Assembly (NCBI GenBank): GCA_030674185.1
Contig: CM060312.1
Location: 25,759,359-25,823,358 of the forward strand
DNA from: Monoplex corrugatus
Taxonomy: Eukaryota; Mollusca; Gastropoda; Littorinimorpha; Ranellidae
Reading direction: 5' to 3'
Length of the DNA: 64,000 bases
The notes beneath the pieces were generated by a model. The model did not search any database and was not told the DNA's origin. It saw only the letters and a program-made list of their open reading frames with translations. Shown here in pieces: positions 1 through 12,050 of the stretch (position 1 is the first letter of the stretch; each line of letters opens with the position of its first letter). The translations under genes and the position numbers were made by a program.

Positions 1-1239
1 AACGAAAGAGAAAAAGATCCAGCAACACCTGACAACGAACAAAACTAGGGTTCAGAAACACACTTCGAATACTGTGCAGAGGTGGCCAAGAACACACAGA
101 CGTGGAGGACCTTCGTCTCTGCCCTACAAGCCATTGGCATAACGGGCATAAGTAAATAGAGAAAGAGTTTCTCGGGATGATTTACTTCCAGACTTACGTG
201 AAACGCGTTCAGAACTGTCTGGGCGCAACAGATCCTACGTGACCGAATTTCGAAACCCATTTCTGCGATTGTCTCCTCTGGAAAGTGTTCTGCATAATGA
301 GTTTATATTGGAACTGACAAGAAAACAGCCTCCGCCAAGAGCACCAGCTTCCACCCCTTATATCTTAAAAAGAGCGATCGACCCGTCGTACGTAGCACAC
401 AAATCTGCCCTTGCGTTTGTGTGTGATGCGTGTGTGTGTTGTTTGTTTTACTCGTGTGTCTACCACTGAATTCAGAAAAGATACGGTCGCTCCTGTTTAC
501 TGTATTTTTGTCTTTTTTTCCAGTCTTTGTTAGAGGAAATCTGAGAATATGAGCAGTTGAATTAAAACAAGCAAACAAACGAATTTGGAAAAAAAAGCTG
601 AAAAGAAAATTCCACGACGACACGAGACATTTCAGGAAGTCATATCAGAATTAGAAATTTGATCAGCCAATTTGTGAAGATCGCAATACTCCGTGCTTAT
701 ATGTTATATTGTCTATATCTTAGTTATTATATATTACTATATATTTATAGATATATATATATATATATATATAATGTAAGTGTGTGTTTGTGTGTTCATC
801 CATTTATTTATTTATTCATTTGTTGTTGTTTCACCTATCATGTTAATATTGTTCTTTAAACTACTGTTCTGTTTACTTTTGGTTTTCCATCAGTAAAATA
901 GGAAATTGTTAATGGTTCTTTTTTCTTCTAGACGGTTTTCCTTTATTAGCACTACCACCAGCGTCACCACCAAATGAAGTGACAAGTGACATGTAGTCTC
1001 TATTGCTGTCTATTGGTATTGAACTTTTGACACATTGCAATGACATCAAGTGCTTGAGAAAACTGCTTCACCTGTCCTGCCTCGAGCCTAAGATCAACGA
1101 GTAGACTGCGACAGGACAGGAAATCTGTAAGAATATATGAAAAATAATAGAAATAAAAAAAAGTCTTCAGCAAGCGTGACAAAAAACTCCCATTCATAAA
1201 AACAAATGATTTGATAGAACTGACCGTTTCGTATGAACG
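1..1239. other. Non-coding, nothing recognised
   Basis: No open frame here resembles a known protein. A short TA tract lies near 750-772. The short open frames on both strands are unconvincing in length and composition. Confidence 0.5.
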
Positions 1240-1500
1240 TAGAATGGAGGTAGCCCTATCTACAAGACTGAGAAGTATGCCTGTTTAGCCAGCAACTTGA
1301 GGAAATCGGCTTTAAAGCCAAAGTTCTCGCCATAAGTGTTGGAGCAAGGGGGTTGATAGGCAAATCAGCCTATGACCACATGAAAGAACTCTTGATTTTT
1401 GGGAAGTAGAGGGCCAGAACCTTAAAGACAATAGTAGAAGCAGTTAAAAAGTGTTCCAGCTGGATCTGGTCTTGGAGGAACAAAAGCGAACTTCATTTGG
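1240..1500 (+). mobile_element. Retroelement C-terminal fragment (clade unassigned)
   Basis: A frame reads YKTEKYACLASNLRK and, after frame changes, a motif centred on SVGARGLIGKSAYDHMKEL. A closely similar peptide (IEVGARGLIATSAY, preceded by NEKYASPASNLRKPGF) occurs on the minus strand near 32.5-32.65 kb, so this is a dispersed coding repeat. The motif resembles the conserved C-terminal tail of some LINE polyproteins; this is from memory of the pattern, and the clade is unknown. Traces may run on to about 1,500. It is decayed and not a functional gene. Confidence 0.45.
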
Positions 1501-1649
1501 CGTAAATTCACACACACACACGGTCTCACTAGAACCACGTGTAGAGAGGGTCCACCCCTGACAGGCAGTAGTATACATAATGTAACGAGGTACAAAAGTG
1601 TCAAAGTTGGATCGGCATAGTAGTGAAGAGAAACTTCGTGCACGCATTG

Positions 1650-2560
1650 CATTTGCCGAGCAATTTCTGCATATTCTGCTGGCTGTTTTATTTAGATGGG
1701 GAATTATTGTGTTGATTTGATGACGGAATTAATTCGTGATCAAATGTTCTGTATTTAACTGGAAATTGCTGCCATAGCTCTGATTTATAGTGCATCTTGC
1801 TGGACCCCCTGTTTGTGAACAAAATACATTGTTGTAGAATGTCAAAAACGCAAAAACAAAAGAATAATGAAAAGTAAACGAAACAAAACAAAACGAACAG
1901 ATGAACGAATAGTACTGAAATGAAATTACATCTGTTTGTCAGTAATAAATGTGTATCAGTTTGTATGGTTGGAAAAAATATAATGTAAAAGAAAAGGAAT
2001 GCCTGTACTTTAGCTTGTCTCGTGTATCAAACAAGAGATCAGATGTCATTGTATGCCCTCGCTAGTGTCTTATTTCTCCTTTACATATCAATGATTATGT
2101 CAATCTTGCGTCGTGGCTGTCATCTTTCAGTTGTGTGTTTTATTTTTTGCTAGTTTCTCGTGTAATTGCAGGCGGTGTTTTTCTTGTTGTATTTGGTAAA
2201 TGACTGGTGAGTTTCCAAGGTTCTTGCCATTGTAAAATGGCGTGTCGTATTGTTCTGTTTTGTCTCATATTTCTCGTGCTTTTGCGTATCTATCCTTTTA
2301 TTTGTTTGTTTGTTTATTTATTGTTTATTTATTCAAAGTATTTGTGCAGCGTTCTGTGTCGTTAATTAATTATGTTTCTATTTATTTATGTGTACAGTTA
2401 CATATTCATTTACTTCTTTCGTTCGGTGATTCGTTCTTTCGTTCATTCATTCGTTCTTTCGTTCTTCCGTTAATTGGTCAGTGAATAAGTTACTTAGTTG
2501 GTTGGTTCGATCGTTCGTTAGTTTTGTATTCTAAGTCGATGCACGTGATATTTCTGAATG
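1650..2560. other. AT-rich non-coding DNA
   Basis: No gene recognised. A T-rich low-complexity stretch with TTCG/TTCA tetranucleotide runs lies at about 2,400-2,520. Confidence 0.5.
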
Positions 2561-2564
2561 GAAT

Positions 2565-3245
2565 GTGTGGCCTAGTGAGTGAAGTACATACCTAAAACGC
2601 GAGAAAGCAGGTTCGAATCATGGATTGGACAGGGATTTTCTCCCATATCTACTTCCGAGCGCCTCTTTCAGGATAAATGGTATCCCCACCTTCAAGAAAT
2701 TCTATGAGAGAAATTTCCCTTTTCTGTCACGCTTTTTGTTTCTGCCTTGTTCTTTTGCTTTCTGGCGTTTCTTTCTATCATTGTCCGCCTTGCTGGTCCA
2801 TTCACTTGTATGTGTTCTGTGGGGGCCTTCCATACTTTCCCTTAATATTAATAATTGGGTACATGTATTGATTTTTGGCTCTAAGGATATGTAATGTGCA
2901 GGAGCAAGTTTCGGTGATTTAGGCAAGTTTTGTATATGTTTTAGGGTCCTTAGCTATGTTTACATTTGTGTTCAGGTTGTTTTTTTTTTAAACCCACTGG
3001 TGATAAATTGGGTGGAATGATCCGTGTCAGAGGCATATCCCTAGATTATATGCGCGAATGCATTGATATGATGTGTACTGTGTACTTAATTTTCTTTTCC
3101 AAGTGTTTTTGTTGTTTTTTTTCCAGTGAAGAGTTGTGTACGCTTTGATATGGTTATACTTATAGCCCTGATATGGTTATAAACCCTTGCATGGTTACAG
3201 CCCTTGTATGGTTACAGGTTCTGCACAGTCGGCTGGGATTTAAAC
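2565..3245 (+). mobile_element. tRNA-derived SINE, family A, complete copy (about 680 bp)
   Basis: The head has a Pol III-like A box (TGGCCTAGTGAG) and B box (GGTTCGAATC). A body of about 550 bp follows, ending in a tail with AGTCGGCTGGGATTTAAAC. The same body and tail recur at 22,732-22,846 plus 26,153-26,560 (minus) and at 39,469-39,973 (plus), which shows it is a dispersed element. This copy is the only one here with the tRNA-like head; the others are 5'-truncated, as expected of LINE-driven insertion. It ends directly in a CTA trinucleotide array. It is long for a SINE, so a composite origin is possible. Confidence 0.75.
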
Positions 3246-3385
3246 ACTACTACTACTACTGCTGCTGCTACCACTACTACTACTACTGTTGCTGCTACTG
3301 CTATTGCTACAATACTACTGCTACTACTACTACCTCTAGTACTACTATTACTACTACTGCTACTGCTACTAGTACTGCTACCTAC
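3246..3385 (+). repeat. (CTA/CTG)n microsatellite tail
   Basis: Interrupted trinucleotide array of CTA and CTG units directly after the 3' end of the SINE, a usual place for microsatellites seeded by element tails. The leucine- and threonine-rich frames through it are artefacts of the repeat. Confidence 0.85.
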
Positions 3386-3504
3386 ATTTACTGAATCTGA
3401 AGGGGTGGTCTAGATGGTAATCTTTCCGTTGAGCGTCAAACCCAGGTTTCGTATACAGCGCGCAGTGTGCACACAAAGAGGGGAAAAAATTTCTAGAAAG
3501 ATGG

Positions 3505-3560
3505 TATTGCACTACGGCAACCCATTTTTCCAGGGAAGATCAGCCCCAGTTTAACATGGT
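3505..3560 (+). repeat. SINE 3'-end remnant, family E
   Basis: Contains a decayed form of the GAGAGCAGCCC-type tail seen more clearly at 63,610-63,705. Short and diverged, so assignment is tentative. Confidence 0.35.
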
Positions 3561-3571
3561 AGGTCCGTAGT

Positions 3572-3690
3572 GTTTCAGTTTCTTAAGAAAGCATCTCCTT
3601 GCTGGGAATATATTCATATACACTGACGTCACAGATGCCACGTGATGGGTAACACCCAAAATATGCATTGCATAAACCCTAACCCCCCCC
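3572..3690 (+). repeat. Dispersed repeat family D, copy 1
   Basis: Begins with TTTCAGTTTC and contains ACACTGACGTCACAGATGCC and GCATAAACCCTA. Three related copies lie at 18,133, 30,027 and 35,006, all on the plus strand. No coding content. Probably a SINE 3' part or a short non-autonomous element. Confidence 0.6.
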
Positions 3691-3967
3691 CCCCCCTCGC
3701 ATAAGCCGTACGCGCTGCACACTGATAATGTTTTAGGTCTTTTGGTTTTATTTTATGTATGTTTTCTATGTTTATCCTTGTAAAAAAAAACTACATGAAT
3801 GAATATGTGTATATATGACTGCATTGTACTAATACCCGTAGAATCCTGTCTACGGTCAGCCCAGCATACAATAACTTCTCGTTTTTTAACACAGTTTATC
3901 GTCCCCGACACCTGAAGTATCGGAGTACATCCTCTACCCTTGAGCCACAAAAACAAAATACACGCAA

Positions 3968-4083
<116 letters not shown>

Positions 4084-4349
4084 CTTTTTATCTCACTGTC
4101 TCTCTCTCCCCGTCCCTCCCCCCCCCCTTCTCTCTCAAAGTGCATGCACGAACATCTAATCTTTTTTCTTTTTGTATCGCTTACATATTACCCACCGCCT
4201 TGTTCTTCATTCTCCATCCATTTGTGTGTGTGGGGTGGGGGTTTTTTTTTTTCGTTTCATTTCTTTGATCTCTGACTCAGAAAGCGTCTCAGAAACTCTG
4301 TATCCCACGCTGCAGGAATCTGCGCAGTGTAATTTTTGAAATAGCACCA

Positions 4350-5650
4350 ATCTTAGTCTGATTCATGATAGCTCATGTTTTTCCTTTCATGGTGAATTTT
4401 CGACCTGTTCCTGTGACTGACGCAAATTTTGCTCGTGAATGTATGCTTTTGGGCGTCTTAGGACTCGGATCTTCACAGAAGTAGATCGATTGTACATGTA
4501 GAATTGGCTTTACGTGGAAGTGTGCCGGCACTTTCGTTTCCCTTCACACCAGAGTGTCCAGGACAGTAAATCCACGTGGACGTTTGTAGATTTGTATAGT
4601 TCATTGTTTCTTGCCGGTCCTATTTCACTCTCCATTCCGTTGAAGTAGGTTCATCGAATCAGTAAGGATGAAGGATTGACTGTCTTTTATCACATCATCT
4701 ACGAACTGTTTTTTATCAAATCATCTACGATTTCAAAGCATGCGTGACTACCTCAGTTTCCATTGTGATGTTATATGTAGCATTTCTTTCATGTATAGTG
4801 CTTCCTTTCCGTTTGGCAGTGAAGCCCCGTCAAGATTTCTTGGTTACTGAGCCATCAGTGTATATGACATCTTTGGGGTTGTAGTTTATTCGTTTGAGTA
4901 GTCTGATTCTGCGTCAGTATCACCTTCCGGCCATTGACGTCAGTGCTTTCCGAGATTTTTTGGTATGACTAGTTTGTACAGGCCTTTGAAACAGTTCGGG
5001 TAATTTCCACTGTTCTTTTGACCTTATAGCTCTCTATTAAATGCCATACTTGCTGAGTGCATTCTTCTTCGTATCTCATTCATGATTTTCCATGCTGTAG
5101 TCGATTGCTTTTTATTGCTTTGACAATCTTTTGAGGTGGATTTTCCAGGTGTTCCAGGGCTCTGAACATTGCATTTACTCTTTCTACTTTCTTATCTTCA
5201 TCTTATTGTACTGTGGAAAGGTCAAACAGAAACTGCCTACTTTTCGTGTGTGAGTGTATGTGTGGGGAGGGGTCCTTTGCGCTTCCAAGAATTATGCTCA
5301 TTGCTTTATTGTAACTTGAAATGGCTGGAATAAATGTCGTTCACTGCTTTTGGTTGCCATTGCTTTAAAGATAGATAGGACTAGAGTAATGGTTTGAACA
5401 TGTCATCATTCTGTGAAAACGTAGCGCAAGTTCTTTGTTCATTTAGTATTGGTTTCCTTGACAGTAACTGGTGAAGTGCTTAATAGTACCTGTTCTTTGG
5501 CAGGGTTGACTTTATATCCAGTTTCTTGCACCACCGATCTACGTTGTCTAACTGTTCATGGATTGCTTTGTTTGTTTGTTTTTTCTTCTAGTATACACTT
5601 ATCTGTCATAGATGAGCCTATTGTCGGCAGCTAGGGTTTTGAAGCGCTAT
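4350..5650 (-). mobile_element. Decayed LINE with RT and RNase H remnants
   Basis: Read on the minus strand, several frames give non-LTR retrotransposon motifs in the expected order. Near 5,500-5,630 there is LDNVDRWCK with an AD-containing palm remnant. Near 4,850 there is DVIYTDGSVTK, the first RNase H acidic motif. Near 4,530 there is CPGHSGVKGNESAG, the last RNase H motif. Many frameshifts and stops interrupt it, so it cannot make a protein. The RNase H domain after the RT places it in or near the I superfamily (I, Nimb and Ingi-like groups); this is family knowledge, not a phylogeny. No endonuclease was seen. Confidence 0.7.
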
Positions 5651-5719
5651 TGTTTTTTCGGCCGTGTTTAAGTCCAGAGGATCGCCCGAAAAAGCGTGCC
5701 GGTGTGCCAGTTTCCTGGT

Positions 5720-7414
5720 TTGTTATATTTCAGAGTTTGTCATACCTGACATCTGATTGATGTATGTGAAATGTAGGTAAGACATGTTTACAACATCACC
5801 TTTTATGGACTTTTTTTCTGGCTGAACCTGATTGTTAAAGGGTTGGGGGGGGGGAGGGGAGGGGGGAAGGTATATAGAGCGGAAAATTAGCCCACATGAA
5901 TAACACATTTACAACATGAATACACATATCATAAAAATGTTACAGAGTAATCTTTTCAGGCAAAGAAACTAAATGTCATGTTCAGCTGCATGAAGCGGAA
6001 TCTTTATGATACGCCAGTTTTCTTGTTTACAGCTTGGCGGATGGTTTTAAAACATATTTTCATACAATTTCGCCCACTTACAGCCACAAGAGTATTATTT
6101 TTCAGAGAAAAATGTCTTCGTAAGGCTGCTTCATACAATTACCAAAGTACAAGCAGATTTTACCGCTGTAAATGGTGGGGTCCAGACACACAAAAGTTCA
6201 CCCGTACATAAAGTGCCTCTGGTAATTGCAGCCCACGATCAAAAAATAAATTCGCACCAAAATGTCATGCCTGCTGTGTTGCAGTAGTGCGTTTTCATTA
6301 ATGTTTTCAAACTTGAAAAAAAAATGGTGCTGAATTATCTCATTATGCACCACTAGTCCGCAATATGGTAAGACCGTAAAGCCAAAATGGCGCGATTGTA
6401 TGGGATGTTGGCCATTTGGCGTCGATTTTCAGGTCGAATAATTTCTTTTGACCTACATGTAGACGAGCTGCTGTGCAGAAACTGCGCAACCTTAGGGGGA
6501 GAAGGGCAGGGTATAAAGTACACATCGAAGAAAAATGTTTTTTTCTTTCAATTGACTCGTTATCAATAAGTGGACTGTACAAATCTTGGTATCGTTCCTT
6601 TTATTTGATACTACAGTGATCTGAAAAAAAGTTTTTTCTTTTGAACTGTTACCAAACTTTCATTATGCCATTGTCACCAAAAGATGAATAAAGAAGCAAA
6701 TGAATGAATAAATACATGGAAAAAGAAAGAAATAAAAAAAAAGAAAGAAACATGTCAATAAACTAAAGAGAGAAAAATATCAATGAACTCTAGTAAAATG
6801 TAATGGTTGGCCTGTATCTCTGAGAGTATGAAGTTTAGAGGGGTTTTTTTTCAGGGAAGATTCATCGCACTTGGACAATTCCAGATGCCCTCCATAGAAA
6901 TCTGCCAGCAATTATCTGACCGATTTGCAGAGTCCACACAAAACCTTATGCGCTGTCAAGATCTTGAAATGGGAGGGGGAACGGGACCTGTGAAGTATCG
7001 ACACCTCCAGAATGGCTGGAGCATCAAGATGGGAAGCGAAGGAGCCAACTTTTATTTTGGGGGATGCTATTGAACTCGAAACATAAGATCTTGAGTCCGT
7101 GGCTCAGTCAGAATTCAGTTTGCGTCTTTAAAAAAATATCTGGCCCTCACTGACCTACTCTGCTGTCTCAAGTATCGTTGTCAGTGTTTCCTACTGGTTT
7201 TATTTCTCAGGGTCCCAGGAATTTTTTTTAAGAGAAACTGGTTCCATGGCTTTATGGAAAGAACCAGCTGACCCTCGTAACCCCGAAGTCATTGGTAAGC
7301 AGTTGAAGGAACCATAGCTTTTCTCAGGGTCAGCATTACCAGACCGGTAGCCATCTCGTCTCTTTCGTTGGCTGACCTTCCTTAACCTTGACCAGGGTCA
7401 GGCACTCCTATAAA
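5720..7414. other. Non-coding, nothing recognised
   Basis: Contains a G-rich run near 5,845-5,870 and an A-rich stretch near 6,715-6,760. A 70-codon plus-strand frame after a pyrimidine-AG at about 6,853-7,073 matches nothing I recognise, and no splice donor supports it as an exon. Confidence 0.4.
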
Positions 7415-7590
7415 AGCCCATTAGCCCAGCTGTTAGAGTGCCATGCTCCATCACAAGGGTTGTGGGTTCAGCCCTCGGGCGGGCGATTTTTTTTTATTTT
7501 GGATCTTCTCCACCACATGATACTAGTAGCGTTAGTACATATAGAATTAATGCCGAATATAAAGACACTGTCTTGACAAACTGAAACTAT
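7415..7590 (+). mobile_element. tRNA-derived SINE, family B, copy 1
   Basis: The head TTAGCCCAGCTGTTAGAG resembles a Pol III A box, and GGTTCAGCCCT about 35 bases later resembles a B box. The unrelated 3' part (from TTTTGGATCTTCTCC to GACAAACTGAAAC) recurs at 49,625-49,735 without the tRNA-like head. A tRNA gene is ruled out because no acceptor stem closes the structure. Confidence 0.65.
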
Positions 7591-7725
7591 AGCTGGGTGG
7601 ATTTCTGGATCTGGAATTGAACCTGCGTGCTTAGAGTAGAAGGTGGGAGGTCTCAGTCTGCGCCGAATTATTGGTTATTTCCTACTTGCCATGTTGTCAG
7701 TATCTCGTTAGTGATTTGATTGTTG

Positions 7726-10700
7726 TTGTTTTTTCTTTGGTCCGTTGTAAATGTTGTGTGGTTTGTTTGTTGTTTTTTTCTTTGGTCCATTATAAATGTT
7801 CTGTGGTTTGTTTGTTGTTTTTTTCTTTGGTCCGTTGTAAATGTTCTGTGGTTTGTTTGTTTTTTTTTTCTTTGGTCCGTTGTAAATGTTCTGTGGTTTG
7901 TTTGTTTTTTTTTTCTTTGGTCCGTTGTAAATGTTCTGTGGTTTGTTGTTGTTTTTTTTTTCTTTGGTCCGTTGTAAATGTTCTGTGGTTTGTTGTTGTT
8001 GTTTTTTTCTTTGGTCCGTTGTAAATGTTCTGTGGTTTGTTTGTTTTTTTTCTTTGGTCCGTTGTAAATGTTCTGTGGTTTGTTTTTTTTCTTTGGTCCG
8101 TTATAAATGTTCTGTGGTTTGTTTATTTCTTTGGTCCGTTATAAATGTTCTGTGGTTTGTTTGTTTCTTTGGTCCGTTATAAATGTTCTGTGGTTTGTTT
8201 ATTTCTTTGGTCCGTTGTAAATGTTCTGTGGTTTGTTTTTTTCTTTGGTCCGTTATAAATGTTCTGTGGTTTGTTTTTTTCTTTGGTCCGTTATAAATGT
8301 TCTGTGGTTTGTTTTTTTCTTTGGTCCGTTATAAATGTTCTGTGGTTTGTTTGTTTATTTCTTTGGTCCGTTATAAATGTTCTGTGGTTTGTTTGTTTAT
8401 TTCTTTGGTCCGTTGTAAATGTTCTGTGGTTTGTTTGTTTATTTCTTTGGTCCGTTATAAATGTTCTGTGGTTTGTTTTGTTTATTTCTTTGGTCCGTTG
8501 TAAATGTTCTGTGGTTTGTTTGTTTATTTCTTTGGTCCGTTATAAATGTTCTGTGGTTTGTTTGTTTATTTCTTTGGTCCGTTGTAAATGTTCTGTGGTT
8601 TGTTTTTTTCTTTGGTCCGTTATAAATGTTCTGTGGTTTGTTTGTTTATTTCTTTGGTCCGTTGTAAATGTTCTGTGGTTTGTTTTTTTCTTTGGTCCGT
8701 TATAAATGTTCTGTGGTTTGTTTGTTTATTTCTTTGGTCCGTTGTAAATGTTCTGTGGTTTGTTTTTTTCTTTGGTCCGTTATAAATGTTCTGTGGTTTG
8801 TTTGTTTATTTCTTTGGTCCGTTGTAAATGTTCTGTGGTTTGTTTGTTTATTTCTTTGGTCCGTTATAAATGTTCTGTGGTTTTTTGTTTTTTTTCTTTG
8901 GTCCGTTATAAATGTTCTGTGGTTTGTTTGTTTTTTTTTTTGGTCCGTTATAAATGTTGTGTGGTTTGTTTGTTTTTTTCTTTGGCCCGTTATAAATGTT
9001 GTGTGGTTTGTTTGTTTTTTTCTTTGGTCCGTTGTAAATGTTCTGTGGTTTGTTTGTTTATTTCTTTGGTCCGTTATAAATATTCTGTGGTTTGTTTATT
9101 TCTTTGGTCCGTTGTAAATGTTCTGTGGTTTGTTTGTTTATTTCTTTGGTCCGTTATAAATGTTCTGTGGTTTGTTTATTTCTTTGGTCCGTTGTAAATG
9201 TTCTGTGGTTTGTTTGTTTATTTCTTTGGTCCGTTATAAATATTCTGTGGTTTGTTTATTTCTTTGGTCCGTTGTAAATGTTCTGTGGTTTTTTTTTTTT
9301 CTTTGGTCCGTTATAAATGTTCTGTGGTTTTTTTGTTTTTTTCTTTGGTCCGTTGTAAATGTTCTGTGGTTTGTTTGTTGTTTTTTTTGGTCCGTTATAT
9401 ATGTTCTGTGGTTTGTTTGTTTTTTTTCTTTGGTCCGTTGTAAATGTTGTGTGGTTTGTTGTTGTTTTTTTCTTTGGTCCGTTATAAATGTTCTGTGGTT
9501 TGTTGTTGTTTTTTTCTTTGGTCCGTTATAAATGTTCTGTGGTTTGTTGTTGTTTTTTTTCTTTGGTCCGTTATAAATGTTCTGTGGTTTGTTTGTTTTT
9601 TTCTTTCGTCCGTTGTAAATGTTCTGTGGTTTGTTGTTGTTTTTTTCTTTGGTCCGTTATAAATGTTGTGTGGTTTGTTTGTTTTTTTCTTTGGTCCGTT
9701 ATAAATGTTCTGTGGTTTGTTTGTTTTTTTCTTTGGTCTGTTGTAAATGTTCTGTGGTTTGTTTGTTTTTTTCTTTGGTCCTTTGTAAATGTTCTGTGGT
9801 TTGTTTGTTTTTTTCTTTGGTCCTTTGTAAATGTTCTGTGGTTTGTTGTTGTTTTTTTCTTTGGTCCGTTGTAAATGTTCTGTGGTTTGTTTGTTTTTTT
9901 CTTTGGTCCTTTGTAAATGTTCTGTGGTTTGTTTTTTTTCTTTGGTCCGTTATAAATGTTCTGTGGTTTGTTTTTTTTCTTTGGTCCGTTATAAATGTTC
10001 TGTGGTTTGTTTTTTTTCTTTGGTCCGTTGTAAATGTTCTGTGGTTTGTTTTTTTTCTTTGGTCCGTTGTAAATGTTCTGTGGTTTGTTTTTTTCTTTGG
10101 TCCGTTGTAAATGTTCTGTGGTTTGTTTTTTTCTTTGGTCCGTTGTAAATGTTCTGTGGTTTGTTTTTTTTTCTTTGGTCCGTTGTAAATGTTCTGTGGT
10201 TTGTTGTTGTTTTTTTCTTTGGTCCGTTGTAAATGTTCTGTGGTTTGTTGTTGTTTTTTTCTTTGGTCCGTTGTAAATGTTCTGTGGTTTGTTGTTGTTT
10301 TTTTCTTTGGTCCGTTGTAAATGTTCTGTGGTTTGTTTGTTTTTCTTTGGTCCGTTATAAATGTTCTGTGGTTTGTTTTTTTCTTTGGTCCGTTATAAAT
10401 GTTCTGTGGTTTGTTTGTTTGTTTTCTTTGGTCCGTTATAAATGTTCTGTGGTTTGTTTGTTTTTTTCTTTGGTCCGTTATAAATGTTCTGTGGTTTGTT
10501 GTTGTTTTTTTCTTTGGTCCGTTATAAATGTTCTGTGGTTTGTTTGTTTTTTTTCTTTGGTCCGTTATAAATGTTCTGTGGTTTGTTGTTGTTTTTTTCT
10601 TTGGTCCGTTATAAATGTTCTGTGGTTTGTTGTTGTTTTTTTCTTTGGTCCGTTGTAAATGTTCTGTGGTTTGTTTGTTTTTTTTTTCTTTGGTCCGTTA

Positions 10701-11225
10701 TAAATGTTCTGTGGTTTGTTTGGTTTTTTTTTTTTGGTCCGTTATAAATGTTCTGTGGTTTGTTTGTTTTTTTTTTTGGTCCGTTATAAATGTTCTGTGG
10801 TTTTTTTGTTTTTTTTTTTGGTCCGTTATAAATGTTCTGTGGTTTGTTTGTTTTTTTTTTTGGTCCGTTATAAATGTTCTGTGGTTTGTTTTTTTTTTTT
10901 TTTTTGGTCCGTTATAAATGTTCTGTGGTTTGTTTTTTTCTTTGGTCCGTTATAAATGTTCTGTGGTTTGTTTGTTTTTTTTCTTTGGTCCGTTATAAAT
11001 GTTCTGTGGTTTGTTTGGTGTTTTTTTTGGTCCGTTATAAATGTTCTGTGGTTTGTTTGTTTTTTTCTTTGGTCCGTTATAAATGTTCTGTGATTTGTTT
11101 GTTTTTTTTCTTTGGTCCGTTATAAATGTTCTGTGGTTTGTTTGTTTGTTTTTTTTGGTCCGTTATAAATGTTCTGTGGTTTGTTTGCTTTTTTCTTTGG
11201 TCCGTTGTAAATGTTCTGTGGTTTA
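7726..11225 (+). repeat. Large minisatellite, about 40-bp unit, roughly 85-90 copies
   Basis: The core TTTGGTCCGTTATAAATG plus TTCTGTGGTTTG is repeated without interruption for 3.5 kb. Units differ mainly in the T/GTT spacer (about 36-46 bp per unit) and in an A/G change (CCGTTATAAATG versus CCGTTGTAAATG). The plus strand is poor in C and almost free of stop codons in some frames, which gives long Phe/Val/Cys/Trp frames. Because unit lengths are not multiples of three and frames switch between units, these are repeat artefacts, not proteins. Local higher-order periods of 80 bp (8,581-8,820) and 160 bp (9,082 to 9,242) are present. Confidence 0.95.
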
Positions 11226-11829
11226 ACTGACTTTGTTTTTTTTTTGTGTTTTTTTTGCTGCTATTTTCATTTTCATCGCCTTGCTTACTTAATGCCAATT
11301 ATGCCATTATTGTATAGGGCACCAACAAAGCTTCTCCGCTCGTCAGTTCTGGGCAAGCCTCTCAATGGAACCCCAGGTGTTTCATGGCCTTGCTGTCTCC
11401 TTCTAAAGTTTGTCGCCAGGTGTTCATCAGTTTCGGTCTCTTAATGTCTTCCCTCTGATGTCCAGTGAAGGGCCGTCCGGGTACCTGATCCAGAAGCTGA
11501 CAATGAAGTATCATTCGCTGATAACCAAGCCATCATGAACTACGATAAAACAACTTCAAAAACATTAAAAAAAAAAAAATGCAAAAACATACAAACAGGT
11601 TAAACAAACTCCGTGAAAATCATGACAAAGACGATGAAAATCATCACTAGCCAGACAGAAGATCGTGTTAGTAGGACAAGCATCTGACAAACAAGACATC
11701 AGCACCAAAGGGAAACAACTTCACCAAACTGCAGAAATTACACACTCGGCAAACTTACCACACAGAAAAAAACAGATAGACAAATTGAGAACAGATCCCA
11801 ATCGGCGATTTGCTTGAGCTGCGAGCTTT
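11226..11829. other. Non-coding, nothing recognised
   Basis: Unique-looking sequence between the minisatellite and the nested LINEs. No coding frame or element recognised. Confidence 0.45.
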
Positions 11830-12050
11830 CACTACTTCTAAATCACCCAGTTATTGACATCGAAACAAAAGTTTTTGTACCCACAGTGACAGACAGGCCA
11901 GACTTTATACAAAAGCCTTAACAGAAAGGTCACAGCGTGTGTAGTGAAATGTTTCAGAAGAGCAGCAGGCAAGACCAAAAGAGACATCATTAGAAACTGT
12001 TGGACCGCAGAGATGGATGGAAACAACACCTGTCAATCATTGCATTACAC
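11830..12050 (+). mobile_element. Older RTE-like LINE, C-terminal fragment, left part
   Basis: A decayed plus-strand frame includes KCFRRAAGKTKRDIIRN, matching the post-RT region of RTE-like LINEs in this window. It stops at a TTGCATTACAC duplication and resumes at 13,516, where QQRIRQIGHLTGMPVNQPAL continues the same protein. The gap is filled by a minus-strand LINE, so this is the older host element split by a younger insertion. Confidence 0.65.

Noticed and set aside
3173..3413. Thr/Leu-rich frames
   Set aside because: Translation of a CTA/CTG trinucleotide array.
6807..7073. 88-codon frame after a pyrimidine-AG, considered as an exon
   Set aside because: No match to a known family and no usable donor; kept only as part of a non-coding stretch.
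7726..11225. Overlapping frames of 60-163 codons rich in Phe, Val, Cys and Trp
   Set aside because: They arise from a minisatellite strand with few stops. Unit lengths are not multiples of three and the same DNA is open in several frames, so they are not repeat proteins.
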